Shown here: positions 21,238-33,957 of the stretch, piece by piece | Position numbering within the stretch: position 1 is the first letter of the stretch | Layout: each line of letters opens with the position of its first letter | NCBI GenBank assembly: GCA_016110215.1 | Contig: JADWQD010000002.1 | Location: 496,001 to 560,000 of the forward strand | Direction of reading: 5' to 3' | Source: Capronia americana | Lineage: Eukaryota; Ascomycota; Eurotiomycetes; Chaetothyriales; Herpotrichiellaceae | Length of the DNA: 64,000 bases | Translations under genes and position numbers: made by a program | The notes under the pieces: model-generated | Databases searched by the model: none | Told to the model about the DNA's origin: nothing | The model's input: only the letters and a program-made list of their open reading frames with translations

Positions 21238-24200
21238 CTAAGAAAGCAAGTTCTTCACACTCGGACTCGCGCTCGCACCTAGGCCATCGCGCCTCTCTTC
21301 CCTCCTGTCAAGACTTGCCGCAGGCACAGACGGAGTTAGCGGTCTGGCCTGAGGACTCTCTGGCACCGGTCTGGGCCCAAATCTCGGCGTCCCTGTCCCT
21401 GTCATCTCCACGCTTTCTTGGCGAGAATGTGGTCGTGCAGCTGGTCCGGCCTGGTCTGCAGCTGCCTGCGCAATTTGAGCCAATGATTGTGCAGAAGGGG
21501 ATTGGCGCATAGGATGCGGTGCTGGCGGCACGGTTGGAAATGGAGGAGGATGTCCTGGTCTTGCGTAGCCGTTTACGGGCGATCCCAGGCTAGACTGCCG
21601 CGGAGGTTCAGGGTATCCTCTGGACAACAGACTTGATGGGCCGAGTCCGAGATGCGGTGACGGGACATGAGGACGGTCAGGACCATATCGTGGAGGTGAA
21701 AGTGGTCGACCCACTTGCGGCGGAGTAGCAGTCGATGGGGGACCATGATGGTGAGGTGGCGGAGGTGGTGGAGGATGGCCATACGGTGCTGGAGGTGGAG
21801 GTGAATGCTGAGCATGATGACCTGGCCCAGGTGGCGGCCCTGGTGCATATGGCGGAGGATGTCCCGGTCGGGCATATGGTGTGCCGTAGTCGGGCGGCGG
21901 AGGCGGCCGATACATAGGCTGTCCGTAGAGTCCGGGAACCGGCGGTGGAGAAGGACGGCCTACTGCTCGCAATCCGGGAGAAGGCCATTGAGGAGGACCG
22001 TTTGACCAGGGTGGATAGTGGGGTGGTGGCGGACCAGCGAGATGAGCATGTGTATGTGGTGCTCCTTCGATCGCAGGCCGACTCAGTGCATAGACGTTCG
22101 GCGGTGGCGGAGGGAAAGGCGGCTGGATATTGGCTATGGGCTCTGGTAGCTGCTCAGTAGGGGCGGGCTTTTCCCGAGGTTTGACTTGAGACGGTGACGA
22201 AGGAGGCGTCCGCTTCTGCACATGGCATTTGTGGCACTGGTACATGGTGCGATCCCTTCCATCGGTGATCGATGCGATGGCGGCGTTGTCGGCAGGCTCA
22301 ACTTTGACGATGCCATTGCTCATGACAGTTTCGACTCGGCCCGGTGCTTGCGGCTCCAAATGCACTCCGTTCGACACCGCAGGCTGTTCCTGCGGTAGGG
22401 GCCACCACTTGGGACTTACTTCCACCAGGCAGGTACAACACTTCCTCTGTCTGCCGCTCTTGTCCTTCGAGCTTTCATTTGTCCTAGACTCGCTCAGTCC
22501 TTCGTCTGAGCCGAGTGGCGACTGCGCTGCTGGCGAACCAATCAAGCTCGTACTACCATTCCCTTCGTAGTGTGTAATTGCACCGTTTGGCCGACCGTTG
22601 ACGGTACTGGCGCGTCTCTGCGGAGGCTGGACCGCAGGCGCAGAGCTTGCAAGGTTGGTTGTAAACTGGGCGGCTCGGCGCACTGTCCCGGTGACGGAGT
22701 TGTCTACCTGCTTATAAGTCCGAGCGAACAACTGCAGGGCGGTCAGTCCAGCTTCGGTGGTCTCCAGCATGCTGTGAAATTTGGTGGCGGGAGGATGGCT
22801 CGGACACCAGATGGCTGCATTGACCTGTCCACTTTCCGAGTCAAGTTTCATGATGTTGACTGAATCCCGTCGACTACCCTTGACTGGCTGCACGTCGAAG
22901 CCGAAAATATACTCGGCTTGATGGGCGCAACCGACGTGGAAGTAGTTGTTACAGTTGGCCTGGTAGCATTTGACCGTGGGCAATCCAGAAATCTTGCAAA
23001 TTTTGCAAACCGGCTCGAATCGTTCCGCTGGGATAAATCCCACCCCTTCAGCGTCGTCCAGCAGTTCAGAGTTGCCAAACTTGATCTCTTTAGTCCATAG
23101 AGCGCAGGTGATATGGATCCAGTTGTTCCAGGCCGTTCTTTTGAGCGCTTCGCGAGGGTTGACAGGACGGCCGGCTGCTTCTTGCTCCATACGCCACCTT
23201 CGACTAGCTTCTTGAATGATCTCGCGTTCGATCCGTTCCTTCTCGCGCTCACGGTCAGACTTCTTCTTGTGAGAAGATCTCAGAGGTTCCATCAGCTCCT
23301 GAGCGGTGTACTTGACAGGACAAAGCACACATTCGTATGTTGTGGACACTTGAAGATTGTGATCGTTCCTGCACATGTCACAAAACCATGGCTTGGTGTT
23401 GGTCTTGTGCCCGACACCATAGCATGAACCATGGACATGAAGCCTGCAGTCTCGGCACTTGAGGAGCTCCTGGCCGGGAACCTCAATGACGCGACACACG
23501 GCACACGGATGGATCTTGACTTTAGGGGGGTCCGGTTCGATCGGAGGGGGTTCTTGCGGTTTCTCAAGGGCCTTCTTCTTCTCTGGAACAGCATCCGGAG
23601 TAGCATGCGCCGCCTCTCTCTCCGTCTTGCCTTTCTTCTTCGGCGGCTCTTCGGGTTGAATGATGTTTTGCGGAACTTCGAGACCAGCTTTATTCACCTC
23701 GTCAACCGCTTTGGGTGGAAGAGGGTCTCCCGACATCTGATGTGCTTCGAGAATGGTCCGGAGGAGCTCTTCGTCGACTTTTCGCTTCGCCGCCCTGCTC
23801 CCTGAAGCCGCAATTTTCTTGGAGACTTCTTCGATGTCCTCATACTGGATGGCATATTTGCGCCAGAGGTAGGCACACCTGCCGCACAATGCCAACGTAC
23901 ACCAACCACTCTTGTCTTTGCTATTCTTGGAAGCTGCGTCTTTGGGTACGAGGGTGCCTGGTGCTGTTGCGGGGGCACGTCGCCATTGCCGAGAGTGGTG
24001 CGTAGCGCAGAATTTGCAAGAGAACCCACGTTTCTTCTGTGCCGCCTTTTCGTCGTCAAACGCCGAATCATCGTGGTCATCGGCAACATCGTCCAGAAGC
24101 TTGCTAGTATTGCCGTCTTTATCCGCCCGTTTTGTTTCTTTCTTCGAGCGTCTACCTTCAAAAGTGCCCCAGATCTGTCGGCCTCTATCTGTTTTCTTCC

Positions 24201-26479
24201 ACATGTAGTAGAAGCGCACGATTCGGGACTCTTTGACATTGCCAACATGCCGAGCCACAGCATGGAGTTCACTCCCATACTTGGCCACACCTTCCTCGAA
24301 ACGCTTGATTTCTTCTCGGCTGAGTTCCGGTTGTTTCAGGTCGCCTCTCGAGCTGAGTTCCGCCATGGATTTCAGAGCCTTTTCGACGTCGTAATTGTGT
24401 TCGTGCAATTTCTCAATCGCTTTGGTGAGAAAATCCACAGACGACTCGAGCACATTGTACTTCGCTGCAAGCGGCTTGACTCTTTTCATGTAGTCATCCA
24501 CCAACTGCTCCGCGCTCTCTGGTTTCGCGCTGTCGTCACCACCCCTCGCCGACAACTGGTCCGGTTCTGGCATCTTGAACAGCAGTTGAGCGGTATATTC
24601 CTTTTTGCCCTTGATGTCAATGGGCTCGTCCTGCCCTCTGGCGACGTAACCGACAGGCTCGTCAATGACCCATTTTGGACGTTTATGATTTTGATCCCTG
24701 TCTGTATCGGTGCCAGTATCCTTGGAGCCTTTGGCGCCTTTGATATGGTGTGCGTTTTTGTATTTCTTCTTGATTTCGGCAGGTTTGACCAATTCGACAG
24801 GACGGCCGTGCCAAATATTGACGTTGGCTTGATGACGAGGACCCAGTCGAGAACTAGCTCGAGGGTATATCCGGTCATCGTAATCCAGGGCGTCCTCTAC
24901 TCGCGAATGGATTCCGAGATAGCGCCATGGCCATAGGTTCGCTTGTGCAATCTGTTCTTGGGTCGGCTCTGGATGGTGTTCCGGAACGGCGCTACTCTCA
25001 CGCGTTGCCTTGACATGATTTTCATCCTCGTCCTCGTCCATCGGATCATCATCGGTTCCGGGTCCAATCTCGGAGCCCAACGGCGTGTTTCGTGCATCCA
25101 TCCGGAGCTCCTGTGCTCGGCTACAGGCAGCACAGGCCCAAGCAAATCCTCTAGCAGGCTTTTTGAGCAGCGGCGGTCTGACACACTGCATGTGGTACGT
25201 TCGTTTGCAGACTGCGCAGTCGACCGAGTCATGATTGCTGGCGAATTGTTCACATTTGGTGCACTTCTTGCTCTCGCTGGTCAACTCACGGCCTCGGCCT
25301 ACTTCGACCAAGACGAACTTCCATCGCGAGTCGAGTACCGTTTTCACATGCTGAGGTACGTTGACAACCCTGCCGGTAGGAATGACTTCGTAGTATCGGT
25401 GCATGTACCGGTCATACAGTTTGTCAAACCAGAAGGAATCCGGCTGGCTACGGTATTCGTCCATATTAGATATCTCGGCAAGATGGCGAATATTGCATTT
25501 GCCTCGAAGAGAGGTGAGAGGACAAGTGTCTGAATGCATCGAAGCAAACACGACCCTCGTGTCTTGAACCCTTCTCGCAATGTCTTTTGGTCTATAGTAC
25601 CAGTTCACTCGGATGGCATCGACGGGACCTTCGGGATCGTTCTTCGCGTATAGGAACTCCATGATTCGTGCTAGATAGTATGGTTCCCCCGGCGGCTCGC
25701 AGATCAAGTAGACGTGGTCTAGACATCAGTCAGTATAGTTCCCAAAGACGTTGAACTGGAGACTCGAGGGTACCATTCGCCTGAATCGCGGTGCCATCAT
25801 CCGCGACCAGTTGCTTCTTTGCGTTCAGCTTGCTTCCGCTGCGTTGAAAACTCATCATGTTGGTCTCGACATAGCCTTTGAAGGGTACGGAAAGTGTAGG
25901 TTTTGCGCGAGAAGTGCTCGTTAACGACGAGGTAGCCGACACAGTATGATTGCTGCCGGGATGCTTCCTCTTCTTCGATGGCGCGGGCGCGGGTGTGGGC
26001 GTGGATGTGGGCGCCGGGGCAGTCATGGCTGCAGGCAGGTTGTCGGTGGGTTTGTCGGGCGGAGCGCTGCCGTCCTCAGATGGAACTCCAGTACTCCCGG
26101 GCAGTTGTTCGCTTGCTGCAGCTGAGCGTTTGCTTGACCTGCTGGGCTTGGACAGTGTCTCGATTTCTAAGTCCACCTCCTTGTCTTCTGCATAGTTGGG
26201 TCGAGAGCCGCCCGTCCTATTTCTCGAGCGTGTCCCGTAGCCAGATGCGGCATTGTCGCCATTCTCAAGGACAGGCTGTAGGAGCGACGAGGAGGAGGCG
26301 GTGGCGGTCATGGGTTGTGACTGAGGGATTGTTTCGAAGGGTATCGCGGTGGTGTTCTGGGGCGGAGGTGAAACACTTCGACTGCCGTTCCCCGATGCGC
26401 TTGCGTCTTTGGACGATGCATCGGGGGGCGGGCGGGTGTCCAGCGCCGCTGTCACGAAGGGAGAATCAACACTCGACAT
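21238..26479 (-). CDS. Snt2-like chromatin regulator (BAH, PHD, SANT, GATA-type zinc finger, extended PHD)
   Basis: A large nuclear chromatin reader related to yeast Snt2 and Aspergillus SntB, which work with histone deacetylases in stress and secondary-metabolism control. Exons are 25774-26479 and 21238-25718, giving 1728 residues. Domains in order: disordered Ser/Pro N-terminus; BAH (about 225-365); PHD finger with CTKCEQ...CAVCKRTYHMQC (about 385-435); SANT-like helix bundle REEIKRFEEGVAKYG (about 695-750); GATA-type Cys4 finger CKFCATHHSRQWRRAP...CGRC (about 805-865); and a PHD plus extended PHD beginning CAVCRVIEVPGQELLKC (about 975-1200). The last 450 residues are a Pro/Gly/His-rich tail. 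Gene order and size match the family. The 2.4 kb upstream gap implies a long leader. Confidence 0.92.
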
Positions 26480-28945
26480 GACGAGTCAGGACGCAGCCAA
26501 CGTGAGGAGTCAGATCCATCAGCGCATGGTGATCGAGGGTATAAGGCGGCCCGGGTGGCAGATAGGACAGCGAGCGTACCTCAGCCTGTCTAATTAGCTG
26601 AGGAATGTCTCGGCACCAAAGAAACGAGGCAGCAGTCACTTTGAGACTGCATGAACAGCAAACGACGACGATAATGCCGAATGCCTGCAGTCTGATTCGC
26701 AAGTAGACGGGGTGATGTGGTCGCGAGGCGTGGTGAGAGTGGTGACCGAAGGAAGGGAAGTGCCGTGTGGGCGAAAAGAGTCGGGATGAACGTGAAGATG
26801 GCACGCGCCAGGTGCGGGTCTTTGGGTTAGCGCCTGGTGGTTGGATGCTTCACGGCAAGAATTGAAGTCAAGTGTGCTCCAAGGGTGACGAGCACGGAAA
26901 AGACAAATCCGCCAAATCAGGGTCCTCGGGATTGAGAACAAAGAGTAGTGAGAGATGGGGAAGGCTGAAGTGGAAGAACAAGAAAGAGAGTTGACGGGGA
27001 GAGGGCAGGAACGGGAAGGAGAGACGAAAGACGTCGCAGGCATGAGGGAGGGAGGAAAAATGCGGCCCAGTAGTAATCGAACAAGGTTTAGTCTGATAGT
27101 GTCTGGTGGAAGAAGAGCAAGTGACAAGGGAGGAAACCCGACCGTGATAGGGCTATGATGAGCGCCGGCTCAATGCCGAGATATTATTGCGAGTTTAATA
27201 AGGCCAGAGGTTGACCGCGGCGGATGAGCTAAGAGGGTCAGAGCCTGCCGACAAAGCCATGGGGCCTGAAGGACCATAAGAGCCCAACCCTCGGGGCAGA
27301 GCCCAAGGCAGAAGCAAACACATCGACGTGGTTGTGTTTGCGCCGTTGAAAAGTAGGGCGCGCCTTGCCGTGATGCCAGCAGAGCTTGGATGAAAGCCCG
27401 GTACGGGAGTAATGGAGGGACAAAGAGCCGGAGGAAAAACACGACAGTGGGTGGAAATGTGTGGACTGCGGTGTGTGACAAGCGAGTGGGTAGTCGGCCA
27501 GTGGATCGTCATCTGCAAGGCAAGGAACCGCTAACGATGGATAAACCCCAGTGCCAACAGTCAACTTGGACCAGACCAGAGACAGGCGATTTGAGGTTGG
27601 AAGTCAGACATAAATGATGCAAGTTTAACTAAGATAATTCGTGCGATAGGCTAACGACCCTGATTATGCCGAGCTGCTACCTCAGGCACCGTGGTTCTGC
27701 GTTTTACCAGTGCAGGCAGCGCCTGCCTTCGAGTTCAACGGCTTTGCAATAAGGCACGAACCTGTGGCCACTTCACCCACATACTTTAAGCCCAGTATTT
27801 GAGCGTTGTCTTACCTTCTCACGGACCATTTGCCTCCGCGCACACCGAATCACTCACCCCGGGCGGTAAAGGAACGCGCAGAAACCGAAACGCGGTGTGT
27901 CTGCCAGCGCCACGTCTTCGCATCACTCTCTGATCTATCTCCCTGGAGGTTCTATTTCTGATCAGATGCTTGAATAATCCTGATCCCCTCGATGAGAAAG
28001 GGCAGAGGAAGAGATGAGGTTCGTTCAGTGGCGACTCGCACGTTGGAGCTGCATCGCCCCACAGGTTAGTGCCGGGCCCTTGGCATCACCTGACCAGCTA
28101 CTCCCTTAATTTTGACCACATCTCTTCTTGGGTATTCTTTTCTCTGGCGGCGATATAAATCCAGACATGCGTCGGCAGGCTCAGCAAAGACCGGCACTAG
28201 AATCAGCGATGTCGGTTTGCCATTTTACAACCTCTTTTGGTCCCATTTCCCGCTCTGCTCACGTCTAATGGCCATCTGGGCATCAACGTGCTGTGACCTC
28301 GAAACGGCTCCGCCCAGATTCTGCCAACCAGCCGCTCTTTTTCTGAGTCTCCCCAAGCACTCTCCATGCTCAACCGAGGAGGGCGCTGTTTTGTTTATGC
28401 ACTAAGCAGACACCATTCGCCCATGTGTCGCCCCACGCTCCCACCTCCTCAGCCGGTCATCCCGCCATCCGACGTTGGACTCGCCACGAGTCACTACATT
28501 TGCTTTTTCTATCTGGCTACGAGTCTGGAGATGAGGATTGCTGCAGCGTGGAGTTTGTGAAGATGTCTTGACGGTGCTTCACTTCCGCTGGCGTTGTGAA
28601 CTGCGCCAGGTGTTTTGATCGTGCCAGACGGTGGTCATGCCCGATTCCCGCGGCAAGTGTAAAAGCATTGGGCAACTAAGCCGAGCTGCAGGCGTAATTT
28701 AAGGTTTCGATCTATTCCATGTTCGGCGTTCGCCTTCTTCCTGACTGTCGCTGCTCACGCGTCCAGCTGCCTTCTTAGTCGGTGCCAACAACAACGCATC
28801 TCTCGTTCAGCAATTCCTCAACTCGCTTACATATTCACTGTGGTGCTAATGGCCCTCATCACCCACACCGGTTGCATCTGTCATTGGACAAGTGGTTTTC
28901 TGCTTCTCCAGCCCTCGTCTCAACTCACCTCCAACTCCGGAGTGG
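26480..28945. other. Long intergenic region, divergent promoters
   Basis: 2.4 kb between the divergent Snt2-like and HELQ-like genes. The first 700 bp next to the Snt2-like start is pyrimidine-rich on its coding strand, as in long fungal 5' leaders, and contains several short minus-strand ORFs that could act as uORFs. No conserved protein, repeat array or RNA gene is seen. Confidence 0.5.
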
Positions 28946-31759
28946 ATGGCGACCTCCTGGCAACAATTGGCAACGTCATATGGCCAAAACACCTCTATAG
29001 ACCTAGCTCGTCGACAAACATTCAGTGCGCCGCGTGCCGCTGGCGTGAAGCGCACCATTGACGACGTCCACAGCGCCCAAGGTTCCCAGCTAGATCTACC
29101 AGTCCACCAACGTGCTATACAGCAGAGCCTACCTGTGCCCATTCAACCCGACCGATATGAGCATCGTCCAGCCCGCCTCCAAGCAAGCCGAATTGTCTTG
29201 ACAGTGGCATATGGTACCCAGGCTGTCGCCCAACCTATCGCAGTGCCTCCGTTCGCCGTGGGGTCAACGCCAGGTCCGTCCCAAAATCCTCTCCTGAACC
29301 TTCGCCATCCTCGATACGGTTTGCCTGGCAAACTGGTTGAGAACTTCGCAGCCCTGGGTGTGCATGCCATCTATCCTTGGCAGTCTTCTTGTCTGCTTGG
29401 CAGAGGGCTCTTGACTGGAGAGCAGAACTTGGTTTACACTGCTCCAACCGGCGGCGGCAAGTCCCTTGTGGCAGACGTCATTCTGCTCAAACGAGTTATC
29501 GAGAATCCGACGAAGAAAGCAATCCTGGTACTCCCTTACGTTGCACTCGTGCAAGAGAAGCTGGGATGGTTGCGCGCGCTGGCTGATGGTGTCATCAAGC
29601 CCAGTGACGAGGTGGCCGACGGTCTTCCATTGTCGACTTGGCGTCGTTCGAGCACAAACGTTCGAATCAGCGGATTCTTCGGCGGAAGCAGACATAACGT
29701 TAATTGGTCAGACTGCGATGTAGCTGTCTGTACCATCGAGAAGGCCAACTCGCTAGTGAACACTGCTATTGAAGAAGGCAAACATGGTGATATCGGTGTG
29801 GTGGTACTTGACGAACTACACATGATTAATGACGAACACCGGGGCTACCTGATGGAGCTTCTTGCGACGAAGCTAATGGCCTTGGATTCGCCAGAAACCA
29901 AAGTCCAAGTGGTGGGGATGAGTGCTACCCTACCCAACCCGCAATTGTTAGCACAGTGGCTCAAAGCGAAATTCTATGTCGCAAAATACCGTCCCATACC
30001 AGTCGAAGAACATCTCGTGTACGACAATGCGGTCTATCCTACCGCGAATGCTAAAGAGTTCTTTCGCACTGCCAGTCAACTGACCAATGAGGATGCGACA
30101 TCGACACCACGGCCACAGCCTCAGAGAACAATCCAGAAATCAAGTCACCGCGAACTGGCAAACCCCTTGACCAATGCTGTCGTAGCACTGGCAGTCGACA
30201 CCGCCATTTCAGGGCATGGCGCTCTGGTATTTTGCAGCAGCCGCATGGGCTCGGAGAAAACGGCTCTGTTGATCAGCGATGCGTTGCCTACTGATCACGT
30301 CGACCAAGATACCTTGGACAAGCGACAAGATCTTCTTGCGTCATTGCGAGCTCTTCCCGGCGGTTTCGAACCTTCATTTTCCAAAACATTACCCTGCGGC
30401 GTGGCCTTTCATCATGCAGGTCTCACCACAGAAGAGCGAGAGCTAGTGGCTGAGGCATATGATAGAGGAGTTCTAAAGGTAATGGTCGCCACATGCAGCC
30501 TTGCAGCTGGCATCAATCTGCCTGCGAGAAGGGTGATTCTCAACGGAGCTCGAATGGGCAGAGACTTGGTGGAACCTGCGATGCTTCGACAGATGCGCGG
30601 GCGAGCTGGTCGCAAAGGGAAAGACGAAGTCGGAGAGACTTACCTCTGCTGTCACAAGAACGACTTGGAGGCTGTCGCCGAGCTGCTTGAGGCGGAGCTG
30701 CCGCCGGTGGAAAGCTGCTTGACTCCCGAGAAGCAAGGAATTACAAGAGCCCTACTCGAAATCATCGGCATTCGGATGGCTTCCAGCAAAAGCTCAGTGG
30801 ATGACTATGTTCAGTCTTCCTTGCTTTGGCACACAATGGATCATGCCCGGGTGCTGGAAATGGTTGAGAGAGCAATTGGCGAACTCGTAGTGAACCAATT
30901 GATCCAGAGGGGTCAATATGACGACTGCTTCGAACCCACGAGGCTGGGCACGGCGGTGGTCGCATCCGGACTCAGTCCCGAGGACGGAGTCTTTGTCCAT
31001 TCTGAGCTGCAGCGCGCACTCGAATCGTTTGTAATGGACGGCGAAATGCACATATTCTACCTCTTCACCCCGGTGCAGACGGCTAGTCTCGCTGAGATTT
31101 CTTGGTTGACATTCCGGAATCAACTGGAAGATCTGGATGACAGCGGCATGAGAGCGATTCGACTTGTCGGCATCGATCCTGCTTTCGTCAATAGACTGGT
31201 CAATAGTGGTGGTGAGCTAAAGGAGAACACGCCGGACGAGATTCGGCTCGCGAGGGTGTATCGAAGGACGTACTCGGCTTTTCAACTTCGCGATCTCTGC
31301 AATGAGATGCCTGTGCATGAAGTGAGCCTCAAATATTCTGTCCCGCGAGGTCAAGTCCAGAACCTGTCTCAGACTTGCCATGGATTCGCCGCCGGCATGG
31401 TCAAGTTCTGTGAACGAATGGGTTGGGGGATGCTTCGAGTTGTACATGAACATATGCTTGACCGACTTCATGCAGGAGCCCGCGCCGATCTGCTGGAGAT
31501 GGCTCAAGTCGCCTTTGTCAAGAGTCGCATGGCGCGCATCTTCTGGGAGAATGGCTTCAAGAGTATTCGCGCTCTCAGCGAGGCGGACCCGCAAGCTTTG
31601 GTGCCTGTAATAGCGCAGGCTCAGGCGAGGAAAACGAAGTTACAAGGTGCGGCTGCCACCAAATTCACGGCGAAGCTCCTAGCAACAGCAGAGATTATCG
31701 TCAGCAGTGCGAACAGGTTGTGGGTGAAGCAACAGATGGCACAGTGGGAGGAGGAGTAA
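28946..31759 (+). CDS. HELQ/Pol-theta-type superfamily 2 DNA helicase
   Basis: An ATP-dependent 3'-5' DNA helicase of the HELQ/POLQ/Mus308 group, acting in repair of crosslinks and broken forks. It is a single exon of 937 residues from the ATG at 28946; an in-frame ATG at 28892 would add 18 residues. Helicase motifs are in order: Walker A APTGGGKS (about 165), DELH box (about 289), SATLPN (about 327) and QMRGRAGR (about 549). A winged-helix and ratchet region follows, then a C-terminal helix-hairpin-helix region (about 870-915). There is no polymerase A domain after residue 937, so this is the stand-alone helicase form. Adjacent genes give no functional hint. Confidence 0.9.
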   Translation: MATSWQQLATSYGQNTSIDLARRQTFSAPRAAGVKRTIDDVHSAQGSQLDLPVHQRAIQQSLPVPIQPDRYEHRPARLQASRIVLTVAYGTQAVAQPIAVPPFAVGSTPGPSQNPLLNLRHPRYGLPGKLVENFAALGVHAIYPWQSSCLLGRGLLTGEQNLVYTAPTGGGKSLVADVILLKRVIENPTKKAILVLPYVALVQEKLGWLRALADGVIKPSDEVADGLPLSTWRRSSTNVRISGFFGGSRHNVNWSDCDVAVCTIEKANSLVNTAIEEGKHGDIGVVVLDELHMINDEHRGYLMELLATKLMALDSPETKVQVVGMSATLPNPQLLAQWLKAKFYVAKYRPIPVEEHLVYDNAVYPTANAKEFFRTASQLTNEDATSTPRPQPQRTIQKSSHRELANPLTNAVVALAVDTAISGHGALVFCSSRMGSEKTALLISDALPTDHVDQDTLDKRQDLLASLRALPGGFEPSFSKTLPCGVAFHHAGLTTEERELVAEAYDRGVLKVMVATCSLAAGINLPARRVILNGARMGRDLVEPAMLRQMRGRAGRKGKDEVGETYLCCHKNDLEAVAELLEAELPPVESCLTPEKQGITRALLEIIGIRMASSKSSVDDYVQSSLLWHTMDHARVLEMVERAIGELVVNQLIQRGQYDDCFEPTRLGTAVVASGLSPEDGVFVHSELQRALESFVMDGEMHIFYLFTPVQTASLAEISWLTFRNQLEDLDDSGMRAIRLVGIDPAFVNRLVNSGGELKENTPDEIRLARVYRRTYSAFQLRDLCNEMPVHEVSLKYSVPRGQVQNLSQTCHGFAAGMVKFCERMGWGMLRVVHEHMLDRLHAGARADLLEMAQVAFVKSRMARIFWENGFKSIRALSEADPQALVPVIAQAQARKTKLQGAAATKFTAKLLATAEIIVSSANRLWVKQQMAQWEEE

Positions 31760-33208
31760 TGATCAGGATATTTCATCGCTCACAGGTCTGGCAACCCTAC
31801 AACACGATTGGTCCGATCAACACTCTCTCCAGTGAGCTTCGACGATCACGATTTTGGTGCCTTGCATTAGCCTTGTTGAAAGTTTGGGCCATAGCAGCAG
31901 GGGAGGCATATGCAAGCGGTAATAAGTACTTGCCGGTTGTGGAACAGTCGGTGTCGACCCAATGCCGAGAGACTGGTGAATCTGAGGTTGAAGATATGGA
32001 TAGCGTTGCGATACCGAGCACTGTTCCTGTGCATCTTCGTGCTAGGGACGCAAGCGAGGCGACCGCATTGTCGGATGATACGATTTCAATCGGTGTTGTG
32101 GTCCTCGCCGAGCCGCCGACGAGCTTGGGTGTCGATGCCTCGCCAGCACCTTGGGGCAGGCCGGGAAAGGGCGGCTGCATGGTCTGATGGCTTGCATATC
32201 ACGGGAACCCAGCGCAAGCTGACAAAGGGGGAGGCGTGTTCTGGATTATCCAATGTTGGCCTGTTTGAACAGCGGGAGTGCAGCAAGGGAGATGTGCGAG
32301 ACGCTTTGGCTGCCTCATGGTATGGTGGATTACAAACAGTACATGCCAATTGCTGGTTGCAGTTCCGCACTTCGAAAACAGCAGCTTCGCCGTCATTGGC
32401 CGTGCTTTGGCAATCCTCTGTCAGCTTTTCGTAATTGTCTTCCCAGGCTCCCGTGGGTCCCCTAATGGGGTCGGAGAACCGGCGGGCAGCCCCCCATTAG
32501 CGCCCATTAGCCTGCTGGATATTTGAGCCGATGTTGGTGCTCGGAAACAGCACGGCAGGCCGTAGAGAAGAGGTTACGACTTTCGTACGAGAAGCCTAGC
32601 ATGGCACTGCCCAGTGCTACCTGGAGTGCAGTCTACAGAGGCGATGTAAGGGTGAATTCCAGGTTGTGTAATGCTGCTGTAATACATCTCAGATGGCGAG
32701 GCATCGAGGCACCCCTCCAGGCTATCGGGCTGCTGTAATCAGCAAACTAGCCGCCGTCTCTGGCGTCATTCCATGCCCCACCAGCCACCTGGCTCGCAAT
32801 GCTGAGGACCATTCCCATGCGGGGTGACCGGTCCATGCACCTGGCGTTGCTCTTCGCTACCTGGGAGTGGATTGGTAAAGACAAGGTAAGCTCGGCTCAG
32901 GAACGACATCGCTCGTGTTTCTCCGTAGTACGAGCAAGGCAAGCGTGCTCGGATTGGTGCAGAGACTGGGAGTAAACAATTCTCCGCGCCTCGAATCCAG
33001 GTCCATCCGGGCAAGGATCAAGAGGTTGAGCTCCGTCCCTCATCAGATCACTTGAAAGGGAAGTCACTACGGATACAAAAAGCGCCAGTCATTCCTCCCA
33101 GCCGTTCCCGTTCTTCTTCCTTCTCATCTCACACCCAGCCTTCATCTCGACCTCTGTCTTCGTCTGTTGCTTCCGCAGCTCTTCGCTCACATTTGCAAAC
33201 CAGTCACG
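31760..33208. other. Intergenic
   Basis: 1.45 kb between two plus-strand genes. An ORF overlapping the helicase 3' end (to 32187) has no recognisable features. A cluster of CCCATTAG motifs, one inverted, lies at 32459-32510. The last 150 bp is the CT-rich leader of the flavodoxin-like gene. Confidence 0.5.
32459..32510. promoter_or_regulatory. Palindrome CCCCTAATGGGG plus two direct CCCATTAG copies
   Basis: A perfect 12-bp palindrome at 32459-32470 is followed by CCCATTAG at 32493-32500 and 32503-32510. The clustering suggests a binding site array, possibly for the downstream gene. The factor is not known to me. Confidence 0.35.
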
Positions 33209-33957
33209 ATGGCTCCCAAAATCGCTATCATCTACGTACGTCTGCTTTTGTCCATGGCAGTCTTCTTGTCCGCCGTCAGTGTAGCCGCTAACTGTTCTTT
33301 CTGGACCTGCAGTACTCCATGTATGGCCATGTTGCCAAGCTAGCTGAGGCCGAGAAGAGTGGTATCGAAGAGGCCGGCGGCAAAGTGGATGTCTTTCAGT
33401 ATGTCGTCGGCGACTGCGGCTCCTGAATAGCGACGGCTAACCGTGGCTCCTCCAGAATCGAAGAGACCCTCAATGCGGAAGTCTTGGGCAAGATGCACGC
33501 GCCCGCTCAAGACAAGGCTATTCCCTTCGCTACCCCCGACGTTATGAAAGAGTATGATGCGTTCCTCTTTGGCATTCCGACTCGTTACGGCACATACTCT
33601 GCTCAGTGGAAGACATTCATCGACAGACTCGGCCAACTTTGGCAGTCCGGCGCTCTGTTTGGGAAGTACTTTGGCCTGTTCGTCAGCACTGCCACCGCAG
33701 GTGGTGGTCAAGAAACCACAGCCATCACAGCTCTCTCCTCCTGGGTTCACCAAGGCATGATCTACGTTCCTCTCGGATATGCCACCGCCTTCCCCATCCT
33801 GGCCGACTTGAGCGAAGCTCGCGGCGGTAGCCCGTGGGGCGCAGGCACATTCGCTTCCGGCGACGGCTCAAGACAGCCCTCGAAGAACGAACTGGAGCTG
33901 GCCAAGATCCAGGGCAAGTCGTTCTACCAGGCCGTTTCCAAGGTCAACTTCGCGTGA
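33209..33957 (+). CDS. Flavodoxin-like NAD(P)H:quinone oxidoreductase (WrbA/Ycp4/Pst2 family)
   Basis: An FMN-binding enzyme that reduces quinones by two electrons and protects against oxidative stress. Exons are 33209-33235, 33313-33398 and 33456-33957, giving 204 residues, the family norm. MAPKIAIIYYSMYGHVAKLAEAE carries the FMN phosphate loop; GIPTRYGTYSAQWKTFID and TATAGGGQETTAIT bind the isoalloxazine. GGSPWGAGTFASGDGSR and the terminal GKSFYQAVSKVNFA match the fungal orthologues, including the Alt a 7 allergen group. The stop is TGA followed by CTA, and the same frame stays open for 62 more codons ending in a CaaX box (see the next entry). Yeast and fungal relatives with membrane-anchored, lipidated C-termini are known. 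Confidence 0.93.

Noticed and set aside
31720..32187. 155-codon plus-strand ORF
   Set aside because: Overlaps the end of the helicase in another frame; no recognisable motif and no promoter features.
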